Assembly (NCBI GenBank): GCA_017550645.1
Contig: JAFZOI010000036.1
Location: 210,533 to 274,532 of the forward strand
Source: Oscillospiraceae bacterium
GTDB taxonomy: Bacteria > Bacillota > Clostridia > Oscillospirales > Oscillospiraceae
Reading direction: 5' to 3'
DNA: 64,000 nucleotides
Part shown: one piece after another, positions 55,921 to 63,980 of the stretch
Layout of the letters: each line of letters starts with the position of its first letter
Position numbering within the stretch: position 1 is the stretch's first letter
Position numbers and translations under genes: made by a program
Notes under the pieces: model-generated
The model's database searches: none
What the model was told of the DNA's origin: nothing
The model's input: the letters and a program-made list of their open reading frames with translations, nothing else

Positions 55921-57588
55921 ATGTTCAGCGATCAGAAGATATGGATCGGCCAGTCCGACAGCAAGAAAAATATATACCTCTACCCCTCCATGGCCAACCG
56001 CCACGGCCTTATCGCCGGCGCGACGGGCACAGGCAAGACGATAACGATGAAGGTGCTCGCGGAGTCCTTCTCCGATATGGGCGTCCCCGTCTTCTTCAGC
56101 GACGTCAAGGGCGACCTGACCGGCATGTGCCGCCCCGGAAACGACACCGAGGACATGCGCGCGCGCATCGAGCGCTTCGGCATCGAGGAATTTGAGTTCA
56201 AGGCCTACCCCACCCGCTTCTGGGATATCTTCGGCGAGGTCGGGCATCCCGTCCGCGTGACGGTCTCCGGCATGGGGCCGATGCTTCTGTCGCGCCTGCT
56301 GAACCTCACGGACGTCCAGTCCGGCGTCCTCAGCATAGTCTTCAAGGTCGCCGACGACAACGGGCTGCTCCTGCTCGATCTTAAGGACCTGCGCGCGATG
56401 CTCCAGTACGTGGGCGACAACCGCGCCGAGTTCACGACGATGTACGGCAACGTCTCCACCGCGAGCATAGGCGCCATTCAGCGCGCGCTGCTGGCCTTCG
56501 AGTCCGAGGGCGGCGAGGGGCTCTTCGGCGAGCCCGAGCTCGACATACGCGACTGGATGAGAACGGACTTCGACGGGCGCGGATATATCAACATCCTGAC
56601 CAGCACCCGCCTCATCAACAGCCCGACCGTCTATGCGACGTTCCTGCTCTGGCTGATGACGGAGCTCTTCGAGAAGCTCCCAGAGGTCGGCGACGTCGAA
56701 AAGCCGCGCGTCGTATTCTTCTTCGACGAGGCGCACTTCCTCTTCACGGACGCGCCGAAGGCGCTCGTGCAGAAGATAGTTCAGGTCGTCAAGCTCGTCC
56801 GCTCGAAGGGCGTCGGCGTCTTCTTCGTGACGCAGTCCCCCTCCGACATCCCCGACGACGTCCTCGCGCAGCTCTCCAACCGCATCCAGCACGCCCTGCG
56901 CGCCTACACCCCCGCCGAGCAGAAGGCGGTGCGCGCGGCGGCGAAGGCGTTCCGCGTCAATCCCGAGTTCGACACCGAGGAGGCCATCATGGCGCTCGGC
57001 GTCGGGCAGGCGCTCGTGAGCTGCCTTGACGAAAAGGGCATCCCCGAGATAGTCGAGCGCGCCCGCATCCTCCCGCCGCAGAGCCTCATGGGCGCGGCGG
57101 ACGAGAGCTTCGTCCGGAGCGTCATCGCCGCGGACGAATTCGACCTCAAGTACCGCGACAGCGTCGACCGCGAGAGCGCATACGAGATAATCATGAAGGC
57201 GACCGAGGAGCTCAAGGCCCAGAAGGAAGCCGAGCTCGAGGCCGCGAAGGCCGAGAAGGAGGCTGCCAAAGCCGAAAAGGAAGCCGCCAAGGAAGCCGCG
57301 AAAGCGGAAAAAGAGGCCGAAAAGGAGGCGGCCAAGGCCGGAAAAGACGGCAAAAAGACCTCCTCCAAGACGAGCGCCGCCGTCAAGAAGGCCGGGCAGA
57401 AGGCCGTCAACAGCGCCGCGTCCTCCGTCGCGACCTCGGTCGGCAACAACCTCATCAATTCCGTCACCGGCGGCAAGAAGACGAGCACCTCGACCATTGC
57501 CAAGCGCGCCGCGGGCAACGCCCTCAAGTCCCTCATGCGCTCCGGCACGAGCTCGATAATCCGCGGTCTCTTCGGCAACATCAAGTAA
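55921..57588 (+). CDS. DUF853/HerA-like ATPase (YjgR type) with charged C-terminal tail
   Basis: 555 residues. Walker A is [11 protein letters not shown] near residue 32; Walker [13 protein letters not shown] near 260; [21 protein letters not shown] near 298 is the conserved sensor/Arg region of the family. Members are HerA/FtsK-like hexameric ATPases of unclear role. From about residue 420 comes a long Lys/Glu/Ala heptad-like helix (EKEAAKAE repeats), then a Ser/Thr/Lys-rich end. The ATG at 55921 follows GGGAGG; the frame upstream to 55864 lacks a ribosome site and overlaps the promoter. Confidence 0.9.
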   Translation: MFSDQKIWIGQSDSKKNIYLYPSMANRHGLIAGATGTGKTITMKVLAESFSDMGVPVFFSDVKGDLTGMCRPGNDTEDMRARIERFGIEEFEFKAYPTRFWDIFGEVGHPVRVTVSGMGPMLLSRLLNLTDVQSGVLSIVFKVADDNGLLLLDLKDLRAMLQYVGDNRAEFTTMYGNVSTASIGAIQRALLAFESEGGEGLFGEPELDIRDWMRTDFDGRGYINILTSTRLINSPTVYATFLLWLMTELFEKLPEVGDVEKPRVVFFFDEAHFLFTDAPKALVQKIVQVVKLVRSKGVGVFFVTQSPSDIPDDVLAQLSNRIQHALRAYTPAEQKAVRAAAKAFRVNPEFDTEEAIMALGVGQALVSCLDEKGIPEIVERARILPPQSLMGAADESFVRSVIAADEFDLKYRDSVDRESAYEIIMKATEELKAQKEAELEAAKAEKEAAKAEKEAAKEAAKAEKEAEKEAAKAGKDGKKTSSKTSAAVKKAGQKAVNSAASSVATSVGNNLINSVTGGKKTSTSTIAKRAAGNALKSLMRSGTSSIIRGLFGNIK

Positions 57589-57610
57589 AGCCGATAAAGG
57601 CATAATAAAC

Positions 57611-57650
57611 GATCCCGGCAATACGCTCGTATTGCCGGGATCATTTTTTG
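57611..57650. terminator. Terminator between the DUF853 gene and the ABC-2 cassette
   Basis: 14-base arms GATCCCGGCAATAC (57611-57624) and GTATTGCCGGGATC (57629-57642), then ATTTTTTG on the plus side and GTTTATTA on the minus side. Nearly identical to the hairpin at 60946-60977. Confidence 0.92.
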
Positions 57651-57658
57651 GGTGGAGC

Positions 57659-58474
57659 CTATGCGTCTCTGCGCCGGAAAATGAACCATGACGCCGTGAC
57701 GCAGACGGCGATTATGACGAACGCGGCGATAACGTAATTGACGTAAGCGCCCGGGGCGGCCGCCGCCTCCCAGTGCGCTTCCTTCGCGACGACCGAGACG
57801 GGTGAAAACGTCGGAAAGAGCTTGCTGATCCAGTTGAGCAGCAGTACCTCTATGAACGTCGCGACGGTCGAAAGTATCGGGTTTTTGAGCAGAAACGCGA
57901 TGAGCAGCGGATAGCTGAACGTGCTCAGCGAATAGAGCAGATACCGCAGCTGCGTATTGACCACGTATGCGCTCGGGAAGCTGCTCAGCTTCAGGCTCCA
58001 CGCCGAGCGAACGAACGCGAGGGCGACGGCGGTGATCACTATCCCGAGAACATAATACCGGACGACGAGCCAGATGAAGACGGAGCTCCGTCGGTATCCG
58101 CAGAGCAGCATCGGCCGGACGGAATCCTCGCCGAGGTCGCGGCAGAGGAAGAACGCGGCCATCAGGCAGCTTATCCACGCCATCCCGCTCGCGGAGTTGA
58201 CGAACGAGCGGACGTAGAGCCATCCGCCCTGACGCGCCATGAATTCCTTGTAGATAGCGTCGAGGCTGAGATCGGGCCTCTCCTCGCCGAGCACGGCGAA
58301 GGAGACCTTCCTCGGGTCCATGTCCCCGTAGTCTTCCATAAACTTGCTGTAAGAGGTCGCGTTGCGGAGCGGCGAGACAGCCATCCATACGTAAACGGCG
58401 ATCAGGATCGCAAGGAAGAGCAAAATCCACGGTCTTTTTGCGTCGCGGAACAGTCGGGCTTTTATAAGGCGCAT
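57659..58474 (-). CDS. ABC-2 type permease, paralogue A
   Basis: 271 residues with six hydrophobic helices and a large external loop after the first (residues 35-95) containing YGDMDPRKVS and GEERPDLSLDAIY. Paralogue of the products at 58510 and 60999; all share RLxxAxxFRxxxRPW at the start, VNTQLRF/Y and FRRRxx at the end. The ATG at 58474 follows GAGGTG. Predicted membrane part of an exporter driven by the ATPase at 60034. Confidence 0.88.
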   Translation of the reverse strand: MRLIKARLFRDAKRPWILLFLAILIAVYVWMAVSPLRNATSYSKFMEDYGDMDPRKVSFAVLGEERPDLSLDAIYKEFMARQGGWLYVRSFVNSASGMAWISCLMAAFFLCRDLGEDSVRPMLLCGYRRSSVFIWLVVRYYVLGIVITAVALAFVRSAWSLKLSSFPSAYVVNTQLRYLLYSLSTFSYPLLIAFLLKNPILSTVATFIEVLLLNWISKLFPTFSPVSVVAKEAHWEAAAAPGAYVNYVIAAFVIIAVCVTASWFIFRRRDA

Positions 58475-58509
58475 ACATTTCACCTCGCAAATCAAATAAA
58501 TGGGGGCGG

Positions 58510-59325
58510 CTATGCCTCCCTGCGGCGGAAGATGAGATAAGACGCGGCTATGCAGACGACGATGATGACGACGGAGGCGACGACGTAGCTCGTGTACGCG
58601 CCCGGCGCGGCCGTCTCCAGCCAATGCTCCTCAACCATCATAACGTATCCAGGAAAAAATTTGGGGATCAGTTTATCCAGCAGAAATACGATAAACGTCA
58701 GAGCATATGCCCCCAATGCAGAGAGAATGGGGTTTCTCAAGAGGAACGCAACGAGCATGGAGATGCTGAACATGCTCATGGAGTAAACATAGAATCTCAG
58801 CTGCGTGTTTGCCACGTAGTCGCTCGGGAAATAGCTCAGCTTCACGCTCCAAGCGAAGCGGACGAACAGCAGACCTATGACCGTTATGAGCGTCATTATC
58901 AGATAGAAGCGCACGACGAGCCAAATGAATATCGGCGTTCGGCCGTACCCCGCCAAGAGCAGAGGTCTGACCGAATCCTCGTCCAGATCGCGGCAGAGAA
59001 ACAGCGCGGCCGTCAGGCTCCCTAAAAGGACGACGGAACTGGCCGAATTCGTGAGCGACTTTCTGTAGAGGAAGTCGCCCTGTGTCCTCATGAACTCGTC
59101 GTATATCTCGCTTATGCTCAGGTCCGGCCTCGCCTCTCCGAGCACGGCGATCGAGACGACTCTCGGCTCCATATCCCCGTAGGTATTCATAAAGGAAGCG
59201 GCGGACATGACGTTTTTGAGCGGCGAAACGGCAAGCCAGACGTATGCAGCGATTATTATCACAAGAAACAGCAAGGCCCATGGTCTTTTCAGGTGCCTGA
59301 CGAACTGAACTCTCAAAAGGCGCAT
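58510..59325 (-). CDS. ABC-2 type permease, paralogue B
   Basis: 271 residues, the same length and topology as paralogue A and over half identical to it by eye: YGDMEPRVVSIAVLGEARPDLS, VANTQLRF and a final FRRREA. The ATG at 59325 (GGAGG 9 bases upstream) is preferred over an in-frame GTG at 59334 by comparison with paralogue A. The pair could form a heterodimer. Confidence 0.88.
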   Translation of the reverse strand: MRLLRVQFVRHLKRPWALLFLVIIIAAYVWLAVSPLKNVMSAASFMNTYGDMEPRVVSIAVLGEARPDLSISEIYDEFMRTQGDFLYRKSLTNSASSVVLLGSLTAALFLCRDLDEDSVRPLLLAGYGRTPIFIWLVVRFYLIMTLITVIGLLFVRFAWSVKLSYFPSDYVANTQLRFYVYSMSMFSISMLVAFLLRNPILSALGAYALTFIVFLLDKLIPKFFPGYVMMVEEHWLETAAPGAYTSYVVASVVIIVVCIAASYLIFRRREA

Positions 59326-59367
59326 ACGTTTCACCTCCGTCGTGTTTTGCGTGAGAACGCGCGGGGG

Positions 59368-60027
59368 CTATCGGAGCTCCGTCTGCGAGAATACCGCGTA
59401 GGCGAGTATCGGGCTCGCGACGAGCATGATGAGCGGGAGAATGAGCGGGGTATAATCCGGGTTCGGCATAGCCAGCGGGAGCCAGTGCTGATAGTTGGCA
59501 TACTTGCTGAACATCAGCACGAGGGCGTACGCCCCGCCTGCGCTGACCATGAAGGACGGCTTTTTGAGGACGTAGGCGAAGAGCGTGAACACGCTCGCAA
59601 AGCCCATATCGACGAGCAGCCTGAACAAGATGAGCTTTATGAGGAACCACGGCTCCCATGCGCCGACGCTCGCGCGGCAGACGATGAGCGCCGTCGCCAT
59701 CGAGATGCAGGATATCGCGGCGCAGAGCGAGAGGAAGCAGACGTGCTTGACGAAAAGCAGCCCCGCGCGCGACGCGCCGGAATAGAGCGCCTGATTAAAG
59801 CCGCGCTCCATAAAGTCCATGCAGAAGAAATACGCCCCCGCGACTATGTAAAACAGCGCCGCGTACCTCCTGTCGCAGAGGAAGACGAGCAGCAGGGACG
59901 CGCCTTGAGAGTCGGAGAACTTCGCGCCCGTCGCGAGCGTCGAGACGACGCCGAAAACGAGGGACAGCGCGAGGAGCGGCCAGCTGTGAAAGAGCCGGAA
60001 ATACTCGGCCCGGAACAGTCGCCTCAT
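59368..60027 (-). CDS. ABC-2 type permease-like protein, divergent
   Basis: 219 residues with about six helices, not closely related to the other permeases here. FCMDFMERGFNQALYSGASR near residue 70 resembles the cytoplasmic coupling region of lantibiotic-immunity or bacitracin-type permeases. Located directly after the ATPase gene (6-base gap), so likely part of its complex. Confidence 0.8.
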   Translation of the reverse strand: MRRLFRAEYFRLFHSWPLLALSLVFGVVSTLATGAKFSDSQGASLLLVFLCDRRYAALFYIVAGAYFFCMDFMERGFNQALYSGASRAGLLFVKHVCFLSLCAAISCISMATALIVCRASVGAWEPWFLIKLILFRLLVDMGFASVFTLFAYVLKKPSFMVSAGGAYALVLMFSKYANYQHWLPLAMPNPDYTPLILPLIMLVASPILAYAVFSQTELR

Positions 60028-60033
60028 GCCCGC

Positions 60034-60792
60034 TCACACCCGCCCTTCGGAAGCCTTGACGAGTGCGATGAAGTATTCTTCGACGTCCTCCATGCCGCGC
60101 TCGGCTATGCGCGCGTCGAGCTCCTCGGAGGATATCTGTTCGAGCAGTCTGCCTCGGTCGATGAAGATGAAGTCCGTCGCGAGCTTGTAGAGCTCTGCGA
60201 GCAGGTGGCTCGAAATGATCATCGTGACGCCGCTGTCCTCGTTTATTTTGCGCAGCAGCTCGCGCGTCTCGGCCACGCCGGAGGGGTCGAGGCCGTTTAT
60301 CGGCTCGTCGAGCAGCAACACATGTGGCTCGCCGAGCAGCGTCGCCGCGATGCCGAAGCGCTGCTTCTGCCCGAGGGAGCAGAAGTGTATCGCGCGCGTT
60401 CCGACGTCTCTGTCCGTCAGGCCGAACTGCTCGCGCAGCTCCTCGACGCGCTTCTTGTCCTTCTTTCCGAGGAGGATAGAGCGCATCAAAAGATTGTCCC
60501 TGACGGAGAGGTCGTCATAGTACGCCGGCGCGTCGACGAGAGCGCCCATCGACTTGCGGGAAAGGCGCAGCCCCTTCCTGTCGCCGCGGCCGAGTATCTC
60601 GACCTTGCCCTCATAGCGCGGCGAGAGCCCCGTCAGGATGCGGAGCAGCGTCGTCTTGCCGGAGCCGTTGTTGCCGACGAGGCCGTAGACGCGCCCGCGC
60701 CGGAGCTCGATGCTCAGACCGTCGAGGGCGACCTTTTTCCCGTATCGCTTGGTAAGCTCTTGCGTGGAAATTACCGTTTCCTGAGTGTCCAT
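60034..60792 (-). CDS. ABC transporter ATPase, bacitracin/lantibiotic-export type
   Basis: 252 residues, one ABC domain: Walker A GNNGSGKTT near residue 40, signature SLGQKQRFG near 142, Walker B LLLDEPINGLD, H-loop SSH. The SLGQKQR form is that of BcrA/SpaF-like self-protection exporters. First gene of a four-gene unit (ATPase, divergent permease, paralogues B and A), read from a promoter with a poly-G spacer. Confidence 0.93.
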   Translation of the reverse strand: MDTQETVISTQELTKRYGKKVALDGLSIELRRGRVYGLVGNNGSGKTTLLRILTGLSPRYEGKVEILGRGDRKGLRLSRKSMGALVDAPAYYDDLSVRDNLLMRSILLGKKDKKRVEELREQFGLTDRDVGTRAIHFCSLGQKQRFGIAATLLGEPHVLLLDEPINGLDPSGVAETRELLRKINEDSGVTMIISSHLLAELYKLATDFIFIDRGRLLEQISSEELDARIAERGMEDVEEYFIALVKASEGRV

Positions 60793-60849
60793 TCCGCTTC
60801 GCCCCTTTTCTTATTATTGATTTCAACGTTATCTGTCATCATTGTCAAC

Positions 60850-60881
60850 ATTATAGTACCACCCCCCCCCTATTTTGTCAA
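60850..60881 (-). promoter_or_regulatory. Promoter with nine-G tract in its spacer (possible phase-variable switch)
   Basis: Minus strand: TTGACA (60881-60876), then a spacer containing nine consecutive G, then TGG-TACTAT (-10 at 60858-60853, spacer 17, extended TGn). A second -10, TATAAT (60855-60850), would have a spacer of 20. A change in G number by slippage would alter promoter spacing. Confidence 0.65.
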
Positions 60882-60945
60882 CAAATCCCACGCAAAAGCC
60901 GCTTTTCGGCGCGCGAAACGTCGTTTTGAGGGCACGAAATGACAA

Positions 60946-60988
60946 GACCCCGGCAATACGAGCGTATTGCCGGGATCTGTTTTTTTGC
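60946..60988. terminator. Terminator beyond the second ABC-2 cassette
   Basis: Arms GACCCCGGCAATAC (60946-60959) and GTATTGCCGGGATC (60964-60977), one mismatched pair, with seven T on the plus side. It is a near-copy of 57611-57642 and sits at the same place relative to a paralogous permease stop. Confidence 0.8.
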
Positions 60989-60998
60989 GAAAGCCGCG

Positions 60999-61817
60999 TC
61001 AAATTTCCCTGCGGCGGAAGACGAGCCAAGATGCGGCGATAAACACGGCTATGATTATCAGGGACGCGATGACGTGCGGCATCCAGAATTCGGGTCCCGT
61101 CTCCTGATACCAGTAGGCTTCCATGAAGAGCTCGCTCACGGGCGAGACGGACGGGATCAGCTTGCCGCTCAGTACCGCGAGCCCGACGAACGCCAGAGAA
61201 GCGATCGCGGAGGGGATCGGTCTCTTGACGAGGAAGGTGACGAACATCATGCCGCTGAAGACGGCCAGACAGTAGAGCACGAATCTGAGCTGGGTGTTGA
61301 CCATATATGAGTGGTCAAACATGCGCGGCTCTACGCTCCATTGTATCCGGATCATGCCAAGGACGGCGGTTATGATGATGAATGCCACGAGAAAATACCG
61401 CACTACGATCCAGATGAAGACCTCCGCCCTGCTCTGGCCGGGGATCAGCACAGCGCGTATCTTCCTCTTGCCGAGCTCTCGGCCTACGAAGAACGCGGGG
61501 AGGACGCAGCCCAGAATGGCCAGACCCATCGCCGTGCTCAGGTAGGCCTGACGCAGGTGCTCGTCCTTGTGCGCCAGCATATACTCGTCAAATATGTCGC
61601 TGATGCTCAGATCGGGCCGAGACTCGCCGAGCACGAAGCGCGATACCGTCGCGGGGCTCATGTCGCCGTAGCGGTTCATAAAGCCCTGATACGAGAACTG
61701 GTCGCGGTACGGGGAGACCGCTATCCACACCGTCAGCAAGAACGTCAGAGCGAGGACCAGAATGAACCATGGTTTGCGAATGTTTCTGAATATCTGCGCT
61801 TTGAGCAGTCTGATCAT
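60999..61817 (-). CDS. ABC-2 type permease, paralogue C
   Basis: 272 residues, paralogous to A and B but more diverged: RLLKAQIFRNIRKPW start, RYGDMSPATVSRFVLGESRPDLS, VNTQLRFVLY, FRRREI end. Overlaps its ATPase by 4 bases, so a minimal two-gene cassette. Six helices predicted. Confidence 0.88.
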   Translation of the reverse strand: MIRLLKAQIFRNIRKPWFILVLALTFLLTVWIAVSPYRDQFSYQGFMNRYGDMSPATVSRFVLGESRPDLSISDIFDEYMLAHKDEHLRQAYLSTAMGLAILGCVLPAFFVGRELGKRKIRAVLIPGQSRAEVFIWIVVRYFLVAFIIITAVLGMIRIQWSVEPRMFDHSYMVNTQLRFVLYCLAVFSGMMFVTFLVKRPIPSAIASLAFVGLAVLSGKLIPSVSPVSELFMEAYWYQETGPEFWMPHVIASLIIIAVFIAASWLVFRRREI

Positions 61818-62581
61818 TTCGCTCCCCCCTTTCCGGTCTCCGCGCCCGTGAGGGAGGCGTAATACTCCCCGACGGTCTCAAGACCGAGCTCCGCCATCTT
61901 CCCGCCGAGCGCGTCGGCGGATATCTGCTCGAGTACCCTGCCGCCGCTCATGAAGATATAATCCGTCGCGAGCTCGTCGAGCTCAGCCGGATCATGGGCG
62001 GAGGCGAGGATGGCGACGCCTTTTTCCGAATAGAGCTTCGTAAACTCGTCGCGCGCGGCCACGAGGCCGTCGGTGTCCAGCCCGTAGAGCGGCTCGTCGA
62101 GCAGCAGTATCTTCGGGTCGCCTATCATGGCCGCGACGATGCCCGTCACCTGCTTGACGCCGAGCGAGGCGGAGCGAAGTCCGCGCTTGCCGACGTGCCT
62201 GTTTTTCAGCAGGAACTTTTCCCGCAGCTCCAGACGGCGCTCATCGTCTTTTTTCCCGAGTAGGATGCCGCGCATCTTCAGATTGTCGCCGACGGAGAGC
62301 TCGTCATAGCAGGCCGGCACGTCGATGAATGCGCCGACCGATCTCCGCGCGCGGCGAAGGGCTCCCTTGCCCGTGCTGCCGAGTATCTCTATTTCTCCCT
62401 TGCAGCTCGGTATGAATCCGGCAAGAGCACGCAGCAGCGTCGTCTTGCCGGCTCCCTCGCTGCCGATAAGGCCGTAAAGCCGGCCCTTTTTGATCTCGAC
62501 GTCAACATTGTCGAGCGCGGTCTTTTTTCCATAGCGCTTTGTCAGCCCACGTGCGGAGATGACAGTCTCCTGAGCGTCCAT
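61814..62581 (-). CDS. ABC transporter ATPase, paralogue with altered signature motif
   Basis: 255 residues, paralogue of the ATPase at 60034 (shared MDxQETVIS start and RYGKK). Walker A GSEGAGKTT and Walker B LLLDEPLYGLD are intact and the H-loop is SAHD. The signature segment reads SLGVKQVTGI where the paralogue has SLGQKQRFGI, losing the Gln and Arg of the motif, so ATP turnover may be weak. GGGAGG lies upstream. Confidence 0.9.
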   Translation of the reverse strand: MDAQETVISARGLTKRYGKKTALDNVDVEIKKGRLYGLIGSEGAGKTTLLRALAGFIPSCKGEIEILGSTGKGALRRARRSVGAFIDVPACYDELSVGDNLKMRGILLGKKDDERRLELREKFLLKNRHVGKRGLRSASLGVKQVTGIVAAMIGDPKILLLDEPLYGLDTDGLVAARDEFTKLYSEKGVAILASAHDPAELDELATDYIFMSGGRVLEQISADALGGKMAELGLETVGEYYASLTGAETGKGGAK

Positions 62582-62660
62582 CCGCTTCGCCTCCCTGATA
62601 GTCCGGCCGCGCCCGTTTACCGCGGCTCCCGGACTCCCATTTTACATTATCAATAAAGAC

Positions 62661-62690
62661 AGAGTACCATTTAGGCCCTGTTTTTGTCAA
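62661..62690 (-). promoter_or_regulatory. Promoter of the second ABC-2 cassette
   Basis: Minus strand: TTGACA (62690-62685), 18 bases, TGG-TACTCT (-10 at 62666-62661). It is related to the promoter at 60850-60881 (TTGACAAAA, a GGG run, TGGTACT) but without the long G tract. Confidence 0.55.
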
Positions 62691-62784
62691 CAATTTATAT
62701 ACGAAAGCGTCTATTTATCGCGCGAAATATCATTTTCGGGGCATGATAAGGCGGAAGCATTATCCCGTCGAGGAAGAAGCGTTC

Positions 62785-62804
62785 GGGGCAGAAGGACTTG
62801 AACC
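62785..62804 (-). repeat. 20-bp copy of the tRNA-Trp 3' end (tRNA remnant)
   Basis: Identical to 63020-63039, which encodes the T-arm and 3' acceptor strand of tRNA-Trp. The rest of a tRNA is missing. The surrounding 62700-62975 is GC-rich, in no convincing gene, and looks like decayed sequence. Confidence 0.8.
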
Positions 62805-62977
62805 GCTGCGCGGCCCTCTTGCGGTGCCCGAAAAACGCGGTGGGCTTGCGCTTTCCCTTGCGTTTTTCGACCGCTGCGCCGTCGGCGCCTTCGCTCCTCC
62901 CGCCCCCGGCGGCGTTCGGCGCCGACGCCCGGCACTCTCCGAGCGCCTCGGGCTCAAAGCCCTCACGGCACAATGTA

Positions 62978-63015
62978 AAAACCGGGTCCCGACCGTAAGA
63001 TCGGGACCCGGTTTT
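62978..63015 (-). terminator. Terminator of the tRNA-CAU/tRNA-Trp unit
   Basis: 15-base arms AAAACCGGGTCCCGA (62978-62992) and TCGGGACCCGGTTTT (63001-63015), abutting the tRNA-Trp CCA end. Confidence 0.88.
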
Positions 63016-63090
63016 GGCAGGGGCAGAAGGACTTGAACCCTCGGCACTCGGTTTTGGAGACCGATGCTCTACCAACTGAGCTATACCCCT
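63015..63090 (-). tRNA. tRNA-Trp (anticodon CCA)
   Basis: 76 bases with encoded CCA (63015-63017). Acceptor AGGGGTA/TGCCCCT, D-arm TAGCTCAGTTGGTAGAGCA, anticodon loop CTCCAAA, T-arm GGGTTCAAGTCC. Downstream partner of the CAU tRNA, spaced by 18 bases. Confidence 0.97.
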
Positions 63091-63108
63091 TTGCAAACGG
63101 ACGAAAAA

Positions 63109-63185
63109 TGGTGGGCCTTCAGGGATTCGAACCCCGGACCGACCGGTTATGAGCCGGTTGCTCTGACCAGCTGAGCTAAAGGCCC
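63109..63185 (-). tRNA. tRNA with anticodon CAU (elongator Met, or Ile2 after lysidine modification)
   Basis: 77 bases with encoded CCA. Acceptor GGGCCTT/AAGGCCC with discriminator A, D-arm TAGCTCAGCTGGTCAGAGCA, anticodon loop CTCATAA. The TTTAGCTCAG start and overall body resemble both clostridial elongator Met and Ile2; the two cannot be separated safely by eye. It lacks the initiator features. Confidence 0.9.
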
Positions 63186-63259
63186 ATTCGTCGCGTGCAA
63201 GCGATAGTTTAACAGAACGGCGAAGCTTTGTCAATACTCATTTTGCTCGCGGCGGCGAT

Positions 63260-63679
63260 TCAGTCGCCGTACGCCAGCATATTCCCGAGCCGGACGCCGA
63301 AGCCGAGCGCCTCGTACATCCCGACGTCGCAGTCGGCGCATCCGACGGTCAGCGAGGCGACGCCGCTCTCGCCGTATGCTAAACGGACGAGCTCGCGCGC
63401 TATGCCCTTATGGCGGTAGTCGGGGAGAATGTAAAAATCCTCGAAAACGCCTCCGCGCGCGTAGTTGAAGGTCGAGTAGGTCGGGCAGACCGAGCAGCAG
63501 GCGACGAGGCGGCCCGCGTCCGCACAGCCGAAGAAGAGAATATCTTCCCGGTCTATCGCGCGCGCAAGGCTCTCGAGGTCGTCCGCGGTCGGCGCTTCCT
63601 CGCCGATCTCGCGCTTATAGGCGGCGTGCAGGCGGCTGAGGCCGTCGAACCTGTCCGCTCTTATCCTGACGTATTCCAT
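63260..63679 (-). CDS. GNAT family N-acetyltransferase
   Basis: 139 residues of one GNAT domain: the acetyl-CoA-binding strand-loop-helix VFEDFYILPDYRHKGIARELV near residue 78 (Q/RxxGxG/A type) and a C-terminal VGMYEALGF block. Substrate unknown. It is squeezed between tRNA genes on the same strand, with no obvious promoter of its own. Confidence 0.9.
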   Translation of the reverse strand: MEYVRIRADRFDGLSRLHAAYKREIGEEAPTADDLESLARAIDREDILFFGCADAGRLVACCSVCPTYSTFNYARGGVFEDFYILPDYRHKGIARELVRLAYGESGVASLTVGCADCDVGMYEALGFGVRLGNMLAYGD

Positions 63680-63719
63680 GCGTTCTCCCGTCGTTAAACT
63701 TGCCCGAAGGCGGAATTAC

Positions 63720-63749
63720 AAAAGGCACTTGCCGGAGCAAGTGCCTTTT
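63720..63749 (-). terminator. Terminator of the rRNA/tRNA-Asn operon
   Basis: 12-base arms AAAAGGCACTTG (63720-63731) and CAAGTGCCTTTT (63738-63749), directly after tRNA-Asn on the minus strand. Confidence 0.88.
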
Positions 63750-63751
63750 GC

Positions 63752-63827
63752 TGGCGCCTCCTGTAGGATTCGAACCTACGACCCTGCGGTTAACAGCCGC
63801 ATGCTCTACCGGTTGAGCTAAGGAGGC
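63752..63827 (-). tRNA. tRNA-Asn (anticodon GUU)
   Basis: 76 bases with encoded CCA. Acceptor GCCTCCT/AGGAGGC, anticodon loop CTGTTAA, T-arm GTAGGTTCGAATCCTAC. It lies 37 bases after the 5S rRNA on the same strand, so it is the last gene of the rRNA operon. Confidence 0.97.
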
Positions 63828-63832
63828 AAGTC

Positions 63833-63858
63833 GTAAAGCCCGTTTTAGCGGGCTTTAC
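63833..63858 (-). other. Spacer hairpin between 5S rRNA and tRNA-Asn
   Basis: Arms GTAAAGCCCG (63833-63842) and CGGGCTTTAC (63849-63858). No T run follows on the minus strand, so it is likely a processing structure. Confidence 0.5.
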
Positions 63859-63864
63859 GTTTGT

Positions 63865-63980
<116 letters not shown>

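Noticed and set aside
60946..60988. The duplicated hairpins at 57611 and 60946 as ends of a mobile element
   Set aside because: They are terminators lying at the same distance from paralogous permease stop codons; there is no transposase or target duplication.
62695..63234. A minus-strand frame of 179 codons running across tRNA-Trp and the CAU tRNA
   Set aside because: It reads through two certain tRNAs; phrases such as RLQRGIAQLVEH and REGFEP arise from translated tRNA sequence. The part at 62700-62975 alone has no ribosome site and no family.
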